This document shows positions 43,225 through 51,743 of a stretch of 64,000 nucleotides of DNA, piece after piece. Each line of letters begins with the position of its first letter. Positions within the stretch are counted from its first letter, which is position 1. The DNA is from JAKFVC01 sp040386595 (lineage in GTDB: Bacteria > Planctomycetota > Planctomycetia > Planctomycetales > Planctomycetaceae). The translations under genes and the position numbers were made by a program. Under the pieces are notes generated by a model that worked only from the letters and a program-made list of their open reading frames with translations, did not search any database and was not told the origin of the DNA. The stretch covers positions 62,001 through 126,000 of the forward strand of contig JAZKFE010000003.1 of the NCBI GenBank assembly GCA_040386595.1, written 5' to 3'.

Positions 43225-45324
43225 ATGGATCAGCGCTTGTATCAAGTTTTTCTGACATACGTCCAACGCTGGCAATTGCTGCTTACCGCAGTCTTATATG
43301 TTGCGGTATCCGTGGCCGCAGTCTGCATTGGGCCACTCCAAATGTCACCGAGCACGCTTCGCAAGGTGTCGCCCACATTTCCTCTGCCTCGCCCCCTGAA
43401 GAAATTTTCCGACCTGTCGGAACTCGAGCGAACATCAGACAGTACCCGTTCGGTCTTTGTAAGCACCAATCGACTCCAGAATTCGAAGCCAATCACGTTA
43501 AAACAACTGCCACGACTCAGCTCGTTGGAAATCCTAGGTGTATTCCAATCTGGCGACGACATGGCGATCCTGCGCTCCATGCCGAATCTACAAGCCTTCT
43601 CGTACTCGAGCAATTTGCCTTGGAACTGTCTGAGGTATGTTGCGGAGGCACAAGACTTACGATACCTGCAACTGCTGGCTCTAAAACCGGATCAAGGGCT
43701 ATCAGATCTCCGACGATTACAAAAACTGGATGTCCTGGAGATCCGCCAAATAGAGGATTATCGACTGCTATTTAATGAGATACGGCACCTGCCTAATCTT
43801 CGTACATTAATACTTCCGGGACCAAAAGCGACCACTTTTCAGGGCGCGGATTGGGAACAACTCCGCTCAGTACCCCGATTGCAATATCTCTACCTGGAAG
43901 GAAATATCGACGGTCCTGAGTACACCCGGATTGAAGTGGATCAAATTCAACAGGCTCTGCCTCAGGTCAAGGTTCGTCCAAGTCCTGTAAACGATCGCCG
44001 GACACGCGTTTGGACTTTCATCGCTTTTGCCAGCATGCTCGCGTCGGGCGTGTTGATCATGCAACTGCAGACGCACTTTGCCCACGTTCAATCACGTATT
44101 ATCCCCAACTACACCACGAGTCATCTCCTGGTGCCGATTGTGTTCTGGACCCTATCAACAATCTTCAACACCGTCATCTTGTGGTATGCAAACTGTTCCT
44201 TCGCCGCCAGCCTCGCTGGAAGTTTGATCGTCCCCGGACTGTACTGGTGGTTGACTGTAGCAATGCTGCGATCAGCAAAGATCCAGAATCAGGCGAGCAC
44301 ATTCAGCCCCTATTTCACGGCGATGATGTGTTTCCAGGTCCTTCCGAATTCCGTCACTCTGAGCAGCTTTTTTCTGGGCGATATCGATTGGTTTCTCAGC
44401 GGACGGCAACCAGTACTCGCGTGGGGAATCACCATTGCCAGCGTGATCGCCCCCGCCATGGCCTTGCGACGAATCCCCCGGCTCCATTCCCTTTACGCCG
44501 AATGCTCCGCAGGAGTACCTCCTCTAGGACTCAGTTGGAAGGCTTGGAACGTCTGGGGAAAAAACTTAGCCGGCTCACAAGAAGGGACTTGGGGCACACG
44601 ACTCCGATCGCGTCGGTCCGCTGCCCTGGATTCACTTTTAGCCACCCGCAATCCGACCGAGACCTCGAAATTGTGGATCGCAGGGAATGAGCAAAGCGGT
44701 TGGCAGTTATGCATGCGGCTTCTGATGATGGGAACCGCCGCCTTCCTCTTCATCCAGGTCTTCCGTCTACTTGGTTACACGGATCCCACGGGGGGGGCCC
44801 TCTTAATGCTTTCCGCAGCGGGAATAATCTATGTCGACATCTTCCCTTTAGCACAGGTGATAGTCTGGCGCCGACGACGATCACTCTTGGGATATGAGTT
44901 GCTGCGACCGTCCAACAGACAGGACTTTGTTCGCCAATTATTTGCCGCGATGGCCCGAGATCAGCGACCATTCCTGGTACTCCACTTGCTGTGGATCGTT
45001 GTGATCTGGCAAATGTCCACGATCACACATCTGCCACCATGGATGATTCCTGGCATTATCTGCTTCTGCGTATTTCGAGGACTTAGCATCTACGCCTACG
45101 CTCTATTAGTGCTAGCCGTTAAACCCATTTGGATCGTCATCGTCTGCCTACCAATAGTTTGGAGTCTGCTCAGCTTCTCCAGCGCTTATTTGGCCTTGGG
45201 ATGTACACGCCCCGAGAACTGGTCTCCGACAATCGCAATTCCACTGTTCCTCACGGGAATCGCGTTCGCACTGCTTGGTCTCGTTTGGATAAGACGCTAT
45301 TGGGAACGGCTGGAACTGGCTTAA
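43225..45324 (+). CDS. Large polytopic membrane protein with a leucine-rich extracytoplasmic loop (probable ABC permease)
   Basis: 699 aa, GTGAGGA before ATG 43225. Helix 1 near residues 18-40 is followed by about 215 residues with leucine-rich repeats (LKQLPRLSSLEILGVF, MPNLQAFSYSSNLPWNCLRYV, LRYLQLLALKP, LRRLQKLDVLEIRQI, IRHLPNLRTLILPG, VPRLQYLYLEGN). Then come some ten further helices to the end. Position directly after a GntR/ATPase pair says it is the transporter's membrane part; no FtsX or ABC-2 signature is obvious. The LRR loop between helices 1 and 2 is unusual. Confidence 0.78.
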   Translation: MDQRLYQVFLTYVQRWQLLLTAVLYVAVSVAAVCIGPLQMSPSTLRKVSPTFPLPRPLKKFSDLSELERTSDSTRSVFVSTNRLQNSKPITLKQLPRLSSLEILGVFQSGDDMAILRSMPNLQAFSYSSNLPWNCLRYVAEAQDLRYLQLLALKPDQGLSDLRRLQKLDVLEIRQIEDYRLLFNEIRHLPNLRTLILPGPKATTFQGADWEQLRSVPRLQYLYLEGNIDGPEYTRIEVDQIQQALPQVKVRPSPVNDRRTRVWTFIAFASMLASGVLIMQLQTHFAHVQSRIIPNYTTSHLLVPIVFWTLSTIFNTVILWYANCSFAASLAGSLIVPGLYWWLTVAMLRSAKIQNQASTFSPYFTAMMCFQVLPNSVTLSSFFLGDIDWFLSGRQPVLAWGITIASVIAPAMALRRIPRLHSLYAECSAGVPPLGLSWKAWNVWGKNLAGSQEGTWGTRLRSRRSAALDSLLATRNPTETSKLWIAGNEQSGWQLCMRLLMMGTAAFLFIQVFRLLGYTDPTGGALLMLSAAGIIYVDIFPLAQVIVWRRRRSLLGYELLRPSNRQDFVRQLFAAMARDQRPFLVLHLLWIVVIWQMSTITHLPPWMIPGIICFCVFRGLSIYAYALLVLAVKPIWIVIVCLPIVWSLLSFSSAYLALGCTRPENWSPTIAIPLFLTGIAFALLGLVWIRRYWERLELA

Positions 45325-45401
45325 CCGAAGCTCGAAGTGATTTGTTGCATTTTATGACAAACGAAACAGTGGCGCGACGAACGCGGTTGACATCCCTTGT
45401 A

Positions 45402-46547
45402 CTACGTGCCGACTGGAGAATACCGGGGTTTGCGGGACCGGCTGCGAATCAAGCAATAGGTTGAGAGGGCCGTGATCCAGAACAAATGATAGACAAATAC
45501 GGCTCCACGCAACCCACGCGGTTGCGGAACATAAGCGACTGACTTCCCCGCGGGATCCACCTGATATAACTTCCGATCTCGCTGATCAAGATAGACCGCG
45601 CCGAGGGGAAACTGCGGAGCGAACTCGGCATCTGCGATCCCCGCATTGACTGCGATTTTCTGAATATCGAGACGTTTTATCTCACTCAGCTTCGGTTGAA
45701 GAGCATCGCCATCAGGAGTCGACTGAGCGAGTGGCAGGTGCAAAGACCGGAACGAGCGTTCCTCAATGTGTTCCGGATAGACGAGCGGTCCAGACTCAAT
45801 CCAGCCGGTCGTGATGATTTCATTCACGAAGCCCGTTCCGGGAGGTTCCCGTTGCACATGCTCATACCGCAAATATACGGGCCAAAAGTCACGAGACACA
45901 TTAATCGTGGCTCGAATTTTAGCCTGGTTCCTATTGTGCAAGGGGTAAGTCTTCAACAGCTCGAGATCGACGAGTTGTTCTCCATCGACTTGGCGTGCTT
46001 GTTGAAGATGAATCTGGACATCCGGGACCGTCAGCCATTCGACAAGCGATGCGCCACCGGCATCAACAAACCGGTCTGGTCGAACCAAAGGCAACGAGAT
46101 TGGGGTAGAGTTCGGACGGGATATGGATCCGGGATTCATGACTGGGGCATCCGGACGATACTCACGGGCCAGAGTGCCATCAAACGTTCGTAATTCTAAT
46201 AATGCCCCGTCTGCCGCGAAACGAGACCAAGCCCACCGCGGTGCATGTTCAATGATTTCGTAGATATTCGATTGTTCGCGTGGCTCGGGGGGCGGCACCA
46301 ACGCCCTCCCTGACTCTTGCGCCGACTTCACCCATAGCTCCCTCACCTGAAAGTAGAAGTCCGTCCGACTAATCTGGACCTGATAACGCAAGCGGAGATC
46401 GGTAATTTGAGAGTGCGATTCACGACGCTGGATCCCGGCGACAATCTCTTTGATTGTGGGAGAATCTGCGGCCCGTGCCGATGTTCCCACAAAACAAGCC
46501 AGAATCAAGAATCCAGCCGCGCGAAGTACTCGATGCAGATTAGGCAT
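45402..46547 (-). CDS. Exported LolA/MucB-like protein of the second ABC operon
   Basis: 381 aa. Signal peptide (VLRAAGFLILACFVGTSARA). The mature part (IQRRESHSQITDLRLRYQVQISRTDFYFQVRELWVKS ... YEIIEHAPRWAWSRFAADGALLELRTFDGTLAREY ... FWPVYLRYEH) follows the beta-sheet pattern of LolA/RseB-type lipid-binding proteins; the match is weak. A hydrophobic segment near the C-terminus (VFVYHLFWITALSTYCLI) could anchor it. Last gene of the leftward operon, 113 nt after the permease gene. Confidence 0.68.
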   Translation of the reverse strand: MPNLHRVLRAAGFLILACFVGTSARAADSPTIKEIVAGIQRRESHSQITDLRLRYQVQISRTDFYFQVRELWVKSAQESGRALVPPPEPREQSNIYEIIEHAPRWAWSRFAADGALLELRTFDGTLAREYRPDAPVMNPGSISRPNSTPISLPLVRPDRFVDAGGASLVEWLTVPDVQIHLQQARQVDGEQLVDLELLKTYPLHNRNQAKIRATINVSRDFWPVYLRYEHVQREPPGTGFVNEIITTGWIESGPLVYPEHIEERSFRSLHLPLAQSTPDGDALQPKLSEIKRLDIQKIAVNAGIADAEFAPQFPLGAVYLDQRDRKLYQVDPAGKSVAYVPQPRGLRGAVFVYHLFWITALSTYCLIRSRSRKPRYSPVGT

Positions 46548-46660
46548 GGGTCGCCTCGATTTTCAGAGCAGTTGTAATCGGCTTGACCGCCGAACAAATT
46601 TAACAAGGCCGAGAAGTCGCTAACTTCGACGCGCAAGCTCTACAGTCAATACCATCCCTG

Positions 46661-48283
46661 CTAGTAGCCATTTTCCGGCCTCGAGTCCAGGGCGCCACAA
46701 CGAGCGATCGCCGTTGCGCTGATTGTTATCAGGAATACAAAACCGTAGACCAGTGGGTAGTGGTGATTCATCAAATTGAAAACACCGTCAACATACTCGT
46801 CCGCTTCTAAATTATTAAAGACGGCCAGTGTGCCAAGTTCGGTTTGACCGGGAATGGAATCCGCCACAATGTCGGTCAGAGCCGGCATGAGCACCGCGAT
46901 CACCACCGCTGCGATAGGACGTCGTAGCCAGCAAACAGCAGCAACTGCGATCGCGTAAACTTGCGCATGCAATAGAGGCATGCAGGCCAGGTACACAAAG
47001 CCCGTGCGACCAGCGTCAGACCGATAGGGGGACTTCCACCCGATAAGCGCGGGAAGCCCATCGAGCACGATCACAACCGCCAGGAGGCCTACAATAAACT
47101 TCGTCCAGAACCAGGTCGTTGGCGCGATCGGTCGTGTGCGCCAAAAATGCTGTAGACCGGGCTCTAATTCTGCCGCGAAAATCCCCACTCCAACCAAGGC
47201 ACTCCAGAGTAAACCGACATACCAACTGTTCGACGGTAATCCACCGGCCAATCTTAGGATCAGTGTCTCAGTCTCACCAGCACTCTCGAACAAATTGATC
47301 CCTGTAATCAAGAGCGCCAAAGTGAAACCGGCCAGACAAAGTGGCAGTGACTGTCGCAAATCAAGCCAGATTAAAGCCCCGAGACGCCCAGGAAGTCGAA
47401 AGAAACGATTGACTGGTAGAGTCGGTAGCCGCCACCAGGAACTCCTACCCGGACATACCGCCGAGCCTTCCTGGCGACGCCCATAGCGGCGTGCAAACCA
47501 ACACCCAAGCACGTACGTCACGAGCAAACTGCCGGCAATTGGCCACCAAACACTCGAACTCAGTTCTAAATCCTGGTAGGTCGTTCCATCATGCAAACCG
47601 TAGCTAGACAGCGAAACTAATGACTGCGGGAACAAGGCGGCGACCCGGTGAGCGACGCTGAAAGGCTCTGCCTGAATTCGAATTGCCGGGATGATAGTCC
47701 ACAGGAGCGCAATAATTGCTCCCCAGAATCCGACCTGGCGTTCGGTCCGGCAAAGTGTTCCAAACAGCGACAGCAACGCCATCAGTTCCAGCGTAGCAAC
47801 CAACGAAATCGCGGTCGTTGTCCACAGAACAGCAACCGCCGCAGCCGGCAACAGGCTGGCACGTTCGAGAAGTCCTGGGGATGACCTTCCGCGCAGCTCA
47901 GCTTGTTCGACCAAGCCACTCGCGACGATCACCGTCACCAAGAGCGCCCCCACAATGATCGGTACGGCCAAACACGCCCAAGCGCCGAACAGTCGAACCC
48001 AGGCCATCTGTCGTAGTGAAATCGGCAATGAGGCCGAGTACTTGATGGTCCGACGGGTATACTCGCCGGCGGCGGTTGGCATCGCCAGCAAGACTGCTGC
48101 CAGACAACCAAGTCCTGCGCAGGTGGCATAGTAACCCGAAACGAAGGCACGGGGTCGGTACTCAATTTCATAAGCCACACAATACCCCAGATAGAGCATT
48201 GCAAATACCAGTCCCAAAACCAGCGTCGAACGACGCTCCGCCCATTCCTTAGCCATTAAACTACGAAGCTGACGAGTCATCAT
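46661..48283 (-). CDS. ABC transporter permease (ABC-2-like)
   Basis: 540 aa with 11-12 hydrophobic helices in two similar halves. The N-terminus RQLRSLMAKEWAERRSTLVLGLVFAMLYLG and the later AGEYTRRTIKYSASLPISLRQMAWVRLFGAW are typical of ABC-2-type export permeases; a second LELEPGLQHFWRTRPI-like coupling segment occurs around residue 375. Start ATG 48283, 63 nt after the ATPase gene. Forms the transporter with the ATPase at 48347. Confidence 0.85.
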   Translation of the reverse strand: MMTRQLRSLMAKEWAERRSTLVLGLVFAMLYLGYCVAYEIEYRPRAFVSGYYATCAGLGCLAAVLLAMPTAAGEYTRRTIKYSASLPISLRQMAWVRLFGAWACLAVPIIVGALLVTVIVASGLVEQAELRGRSSPGLLERASLLPAAAVAVLWTTTAISLVATLELMALLSLFGTLCRTERQVGFWGAIIALLWTIIPAIRIQAEPFSVAHRVAALFPQSLVSLSSYGLHDGTTYQDLELSSSVWWPIAGSLLVTYVLGCWFARRYGRRQEGSAVCPGRSSWWRLPTLPVNRFFRLPGRLGALIWLDLRQSLPLCLAGFTLALLITGINLFESAGETETLILRLAGGLPSNSWYVGLLWSALVGVGIFAAELEPGLQHFWRTRPIAPTTWFWTKFIVGLLAVVIVLDGLPALIGWKSPYRSDAGRTGFVYLACMPLLHAQVYAIAVAAVCWLRRPIAAVVIAVLMPALTDIVADSIPGQTELGTLAVFNNLEADEYVDGVFNLMNHHYPLVYGFVFLITISATAIARCGALDSRPENGY

Positions 48284-48346
48284 AGTAACAATTCAATCTT
48301 GGAGAAGGATGTTGGCAACTCAGATTGTGGACCGCTGAAAACGAAT

Positions 48347-49243
48347 CTAGACCACCGGCCAATCTTGAGGCCGACCAATCACAAAAGCCTCAAAAATATC
48401 GTCGAGCGACATCGCGGCGGGCAGGGGAGAAAACCCTAAACTCTCTAGGTCGTCCACTATTTTAGTGATGCCATCGACGACAATCTCAATCTGATCTCCC
48501 TGCCGGCGTACATCCAGCAAACCGGCAGGGGACGCAAGGCGACGAGCAATTTCAACCGGCACCACCAGTCGCTGAACCTCGCTCCGTAACGCATCGGTGG
48601 CCCCCTGGCGTACGATCCGTCCTCGATCGAGTATCGCGACGGCATCGGCCACCGCTTCAACTTCCGCGAGCAAATGGGAGCTATAAATCACCGTCCGCCC
48701 CTCGGCTTGGAGGTGTTCGACTAAATCGCGATAAAACTCCTTGCGAGACACCGGATCCAAACCGAGTGCCGGATCGTCCAGAATGGCGACCTGCGGCTCG
48801 TGAGCCAGCGCCACCGCCAAACCGAGCTTAACAGTCTGCCCTTTCGATAGACGCTCAATTCGAACCTGCCGCGGCAATTCAAAGCGATCGAGGTATTGAT
48901 TCGCTAACACCGGATTCCAGCTGGGATAGAAGGGCTCGAGAAATCGGCAGAGTTCGACGGAAGTCATCCAACCATACAGCGACTGATCCTCAGCGAGATA
49001 CCCGACGCGACGCCGCAGTTCCAAGGGTTCCTGGGCCGGATTACAACCTGCTACGCGGATCTGCCCTTTATCTGGCGACAAGAGTCCCAGCAGCGTCCGA
49101 ATGGTGGTCGTTTTACCGGCTCCGTTGCGCCCCAACAGAGCAAACGTCTGCCCTGCTTGAACCTCGAACGAAACGTCCTGCAAGATCGCCTGCGAACCGA
49201 AGGACTTACTGAGGTGATGAACGGAAACTGCGGTTTCTGACAT
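48347..49243 (-). CDS. ABC transporter ATP-binding protein
   Basis: 298 aa with GGAAGG before ATG 49243. Walker A GRNGAGKTT near residues 37-45, Q-loop YLAEDQ, signature LSKGQTVKL, H-loop SSH. The Walker B reads VAILDDPALGLDP: the catalytic glutamate position is aspartate, unlike the paralogue at 42235 (FDEP). This may slow hydrolysis or be a subfamily feature. Same organisation (GntR, then ATPase) as the opposite-facing module. Confidence 0.93.
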   Translation of the reverse strand: MSETAVSVHHLSKSFGSQAILQDVSFEVQAGQTFALLGRNGAGKTTTIRTLLGLLSPDKGQIRVAGCNPAQEPLELRRRVGYLAEDQSLYGWMTSVELCRFLEPFYPSWNPVLANQYLDRFELPRQVRIERLSKGQTVKLGLAVALAHEPQVAILDDPALGLDPVSRKEFYRDLVEHLQAEGRTVIYSSHLLAEVEAVADAVAILDRGRIVRQGATDALRSEVQRLVVPVEIARRLASPAGLLDVRRQGDQIEIVVDGITKIVDDLESLGFSPLPAAMSLDDIFEAFVIGRPQDWPVV

Positions 49244-49274
49244 GAGAGACCTTCCGCTGAGTCGAGATAGGAAA

Positions 49275-49658
49275 CTACATCTGCGTCGACGCTGCTGCCG
49301 TTAGTCGCACCCGTAATTCCGCGGCCGTTAGCCCCAACAGCACACCTTGTTGCACAACCGCATCAAACTCACGAAAGTACTTTTCGCGCTGAGCGGCAAG
49401 CTGGGAAACAGCCTCTTGAGAAGGCTGACTCACATACGTGCCATCACCATGCCGTAGTTCAATCAGCTTTTCGGCCGCCAATCGTTCATAGACCCGGAAG
49501 ACCGTATTCACGTTAACAGCCAACTGCTGAGCCAGCTCCCGAACGGACGGCAACTTGTCGCCGGAAGCCAATGTTCCCGCGAGACAATGTGCTCGCAGCT
49601 GCTCCGTGATCTGCCGCGAAATCGGGACCGATGAACCGCGTTCAATATGCAAGAACAT
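49275..49658 (-). CDS. GntR-family regulator (YtrA type)
   Basis: 127 aa. Winged helix SVPISRQITEQLRAHCLAGTLASGDKLPSVRELAQQLAVNVNTVFRVYERLAAEKLIELRHGDGTYV and a short C-terminal helix, as in YtrA regulators. GGAGG lies 6-7 nt before ATG 49658. First gene of the leftward operon, presumably repressing it. Its recognition helix (AVNVNTVFRVYERL) differs from that of the 41843 regulator, in line with a different operator. Confidence 0.92.
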   Translation of the reverse strand: MFLHIERGSSVPISRQITEQLRAHCLAGTLASGDKLPSVRELAQQLAVNVNTVFRVYERLAAEKLIELRHGDGTYVSQPSQEAVSQLAAQREKYFREFDAVVQQGVLLGLTAAELRVRLTAAASTQM

Positions 49659-49680
49659 GCGACCTCCAAGTGTTCACAGT

Positions 49681-49708
49681 ACTATAACAGTGATTCACAG
49701 GACGTCAA
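49681..49708 (-). promoter_or_regulatory. Promoter region of the second GntR-ABC operon
   Basis: Reading leftward: -35 TTGACG (49703-49708), 16-nt spacer, -10 TATAGT (49681-49686), 23 nt before the GntR start. CTGTGAA occurs twice with 21-bp spacing across the -10, and CACTGT / ACTGTG form a one-mismatch inverted repeat around TATAGT; either could be the operator. Confidence 0.6.
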
Positions 49709-50018
49709 GAGAAAAGAAAGTCTCTTGTAGGGCACTGAAAGCAGCGGGATCGGATCAAGCCCATCATCGGTCGGCAAGAAGTCAACAACGTCATCAATAG
49801 GCTCGTAAAGTATTTGCGAACACGATTCCTCACTCATTCTGAAGGACAACAGCCGCCTCCAGTGAAATCGGGCAGTGCGCTCCAGTCTCTAGCAAGATCG
49901 AGGCCGATTGATGTGACATCCATATAACGTTGGCTCATCGCAGACGACTTGCTAGGATTCGCACTCATTGACAGACGTCACTTTTTTCGCATTCAGATCA
50001 CATCGCCGAGGCCCCAGG
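49709..50018. other. Divergent intergenic region
   Basis: About 310 bases between the leftward GntR operon and the rightward P450 gene. Nothing beyond the promoter above was recognised; TTGACAG at 49967 may be part of a P450 promoter but has no convincing -10. Confidence 0.4.
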
Positions 50019-51428
50019 ATGGAGTTGAAACAATTCGCCGAGATCCCCGGTCAATGTGGTTGGGGGCCGCAATGGAATGCCTATCGGCGGCGGTTGCAGT
50101 TGGGTGAGGTCTTGCAACAGATTAGCTCGACGCATGGTGATATCGCGAGAATCCCTATCGCGGGCAGTCGCAAGGTGTTGATTTCGCACCCCGACGACAT
50201 TCGTGACGTTCTGGTTTCGAAATCACAGTACTTCGGCCTGTGCGGCCAGGACTTGCTTCGCCGCGTATTACCTTGGGGGCTAATTGCGACGGAAGGACAA
50301 TTTCACGATGAGCATCGCGCGGTGATGCTGATGACGTTGCGTAAAGTCTTGACGCGGCGTGTGCTGACCGCGGTCATGGCCCGGTCGCAACAAGCATTGT
50401 CCCCGCTGCAAGATGGGGCAGTGCTCGACCTGACTCAGTTCTGCCGGTCATTGAGCCTCGGTATCGCAGCCACGCTGCTGTTTCCCGATGAAGCCGGGGA
50501 AGACATCACCTCGCGGGTTGACCATGCCGCGTTGCTGGATCTGCTGTCGCAAACGAATTCGTGGTTTCTGGGCATGCCCATCGCATTTCAGAAGCTCTGC
50601 TTTCTGGTGGGATTTCGTCGCACGGCCGCCATGTTAATGACCCGTCGTCGCGTACGAGAGCAGCTGACCGAGGCCATTGCGTTGGCGAGTACCATCCCTC
50701 GTAGCGGCCCCGACGCGGACGTGATGTCGCTGGTCATGAATGGTGGAGAAGTCGGCGGGAAGATGGCGGGGCAATTTCTGCAGGACAATCTGCTGACGAT
50801 CCTGATTGCTGGGTACGAGACCACTGCAAACACGATCGCCTGGGCTATGTGGGAAGCGGCACAGCAGAAGCCGCTGCAGTCGCGGATGGCGGAGGAGGGC
50901 AGTCGACTGTCTGATGATCCTGCGGCCAACATGGAATGGTCTAACAATGCAACCTGGACCAGTGCGACGGTGCAGGAATCACTGCGCATGTACCCTTCAG
51001 TCTGGGCGCTGCCACGCCGCACACTGTCGGAATACCGTATGGGCGAATACCTCCTGCCCAAGGATACGTGGGTGTATGTCAGTCAGTGGGTCACACACCG
51101 CGATCCGCGCTGGTTCCCCAATCCCCTGCAATTTACTCCTGATCGCTGGTTGACTTTGACTACCCCTAGCCCAGATCCATTGAGTGGTTCTGCGATTGAT
51201 CCTGCAACGTCGCCCGAGCGCCCCCAATTTTCCTTCTTCCCGTTCGGTGGAGGCAAACGCTTCTGCATCGGCAAGGCCATCTTTGATGAAGAGGCCTGCA
51301 TATTGTTAGGAAATTTCTTCGCCCGTTGGGAGTTGACGCCGCTTCCAGACTGCCGCCCCCAACCAGCGTTCTACGTCACGATGCAACCCAATCAACCGCT
51401 GCTCGTGAAGTTAAAACTTCGCGCGTAA
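50019..51428 (+). CDS. Cytochrome P450
   Basis: 469 aa from ATG 50019 (AGG just upstream; the frame is open from TTG 49968). Complete P450 features: I-helix AGYETT at 264-269, ExxR at E320-R323, the PDRW/meander region, and heme loop FFPFGGGKRFCIG with C416 as the heme ligand. FGGGKRFCIGK, and the long insert (SSDPLSG-like) before it, suggest a CYP4/CYP102-like fatty-acid or terpene hydroxylase class rather than a narrow assignment. No redox partner gene is next to it. Soluble, no anchor helix. Confidence 0.95.
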   Translation: MELKQFAEIPGQCGWGPQWNAYRRRLQLGEVLQQISSTHGDIARIPIAGSRKVLISHPDDIRDVLVSKSQYFGLCGQDLLRRVLPWGLIATEGQFHDEHRAVMLMTLRKVLTRRVLTAVMARSQQALSPLQDGAVLDLTQFCRSLSLGIAATLLFPDEAGEDITSRVDHAALLDLLSQTNSWFLGMPIAFQKLCFLVGFRRTAAMLMTRRRVREQLTEAIALASTIPRSGPDADVMSLVMNGGEVGGKMAGQFLQDNLLTILIAGYETTANTIAWAMWEAAQQKPLQSRMAEEGSRLSDDPAANMEWSNNATWTSATVQESLRMYPSVWALPRRTLSEYRMGEYLLPKDTWVYVSQWVTHRDPRWFPNPLQFTPDRWLTLTTPSPDPLSGSAIDPATSPERPQFSFFPFGGGKRFCIGKAIFDEEACILLGNFFARWELTPLPDCRPQPAFYVTMQPNQPLLVKLKLRA

Positions 51429-51510
51429 GGCACATCGATAATGTGTACTAGATTGGGAAAATATTAGCCCATATCGCCAGTTTTGAGTTGCAATACTTGA
51501 GTGCATTTCG

Positions 51511-51680
51511 GCCCGGAGGGCCCGTCGTCGGTAGCCAGAGGCGTGAGCCTCTGGAGTCCAATCGATTTCGTAGTGCCGCCCCGGGAAGGGCCGGTCTCTC
51601 CGAGGCGGATCACAAGAAATCCGTGGGCTTCTCGCCCCAGAAGTTTACACCTCTGACTACCGACGTCGAGCCCTCCGGGC
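51511..51680. repeat. 170-bp fold-back element with 31-bp terminal inverted repeats
   Basis: The ends (51511-51541 and 51650-51680) are inverted copies matching at 28 of 31 positions, beginning GCCCGGAGGGC. The left arm runs into an internal perfect hairpin CCAGAGGC-GTGA-GCCTCTGG (51534-51553). Further inside, GATTTCGTAGTG and the reverse complement of CACAAGAAATC pair imperfectly, so the whole element can fold into one long stem. No ORF. It resembles dispersed REP/BIME or MITE-like repeats; it sits between the P450 gene and the convergent DUF1559 gene. Confidence 0.75.
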
Positions 51681-51743
51681 TGTTGGATTCGACACCCCCA
51701 ATACCGCAACGTAGAAACATCCTGGTCATTCTGAGACCTCGAT

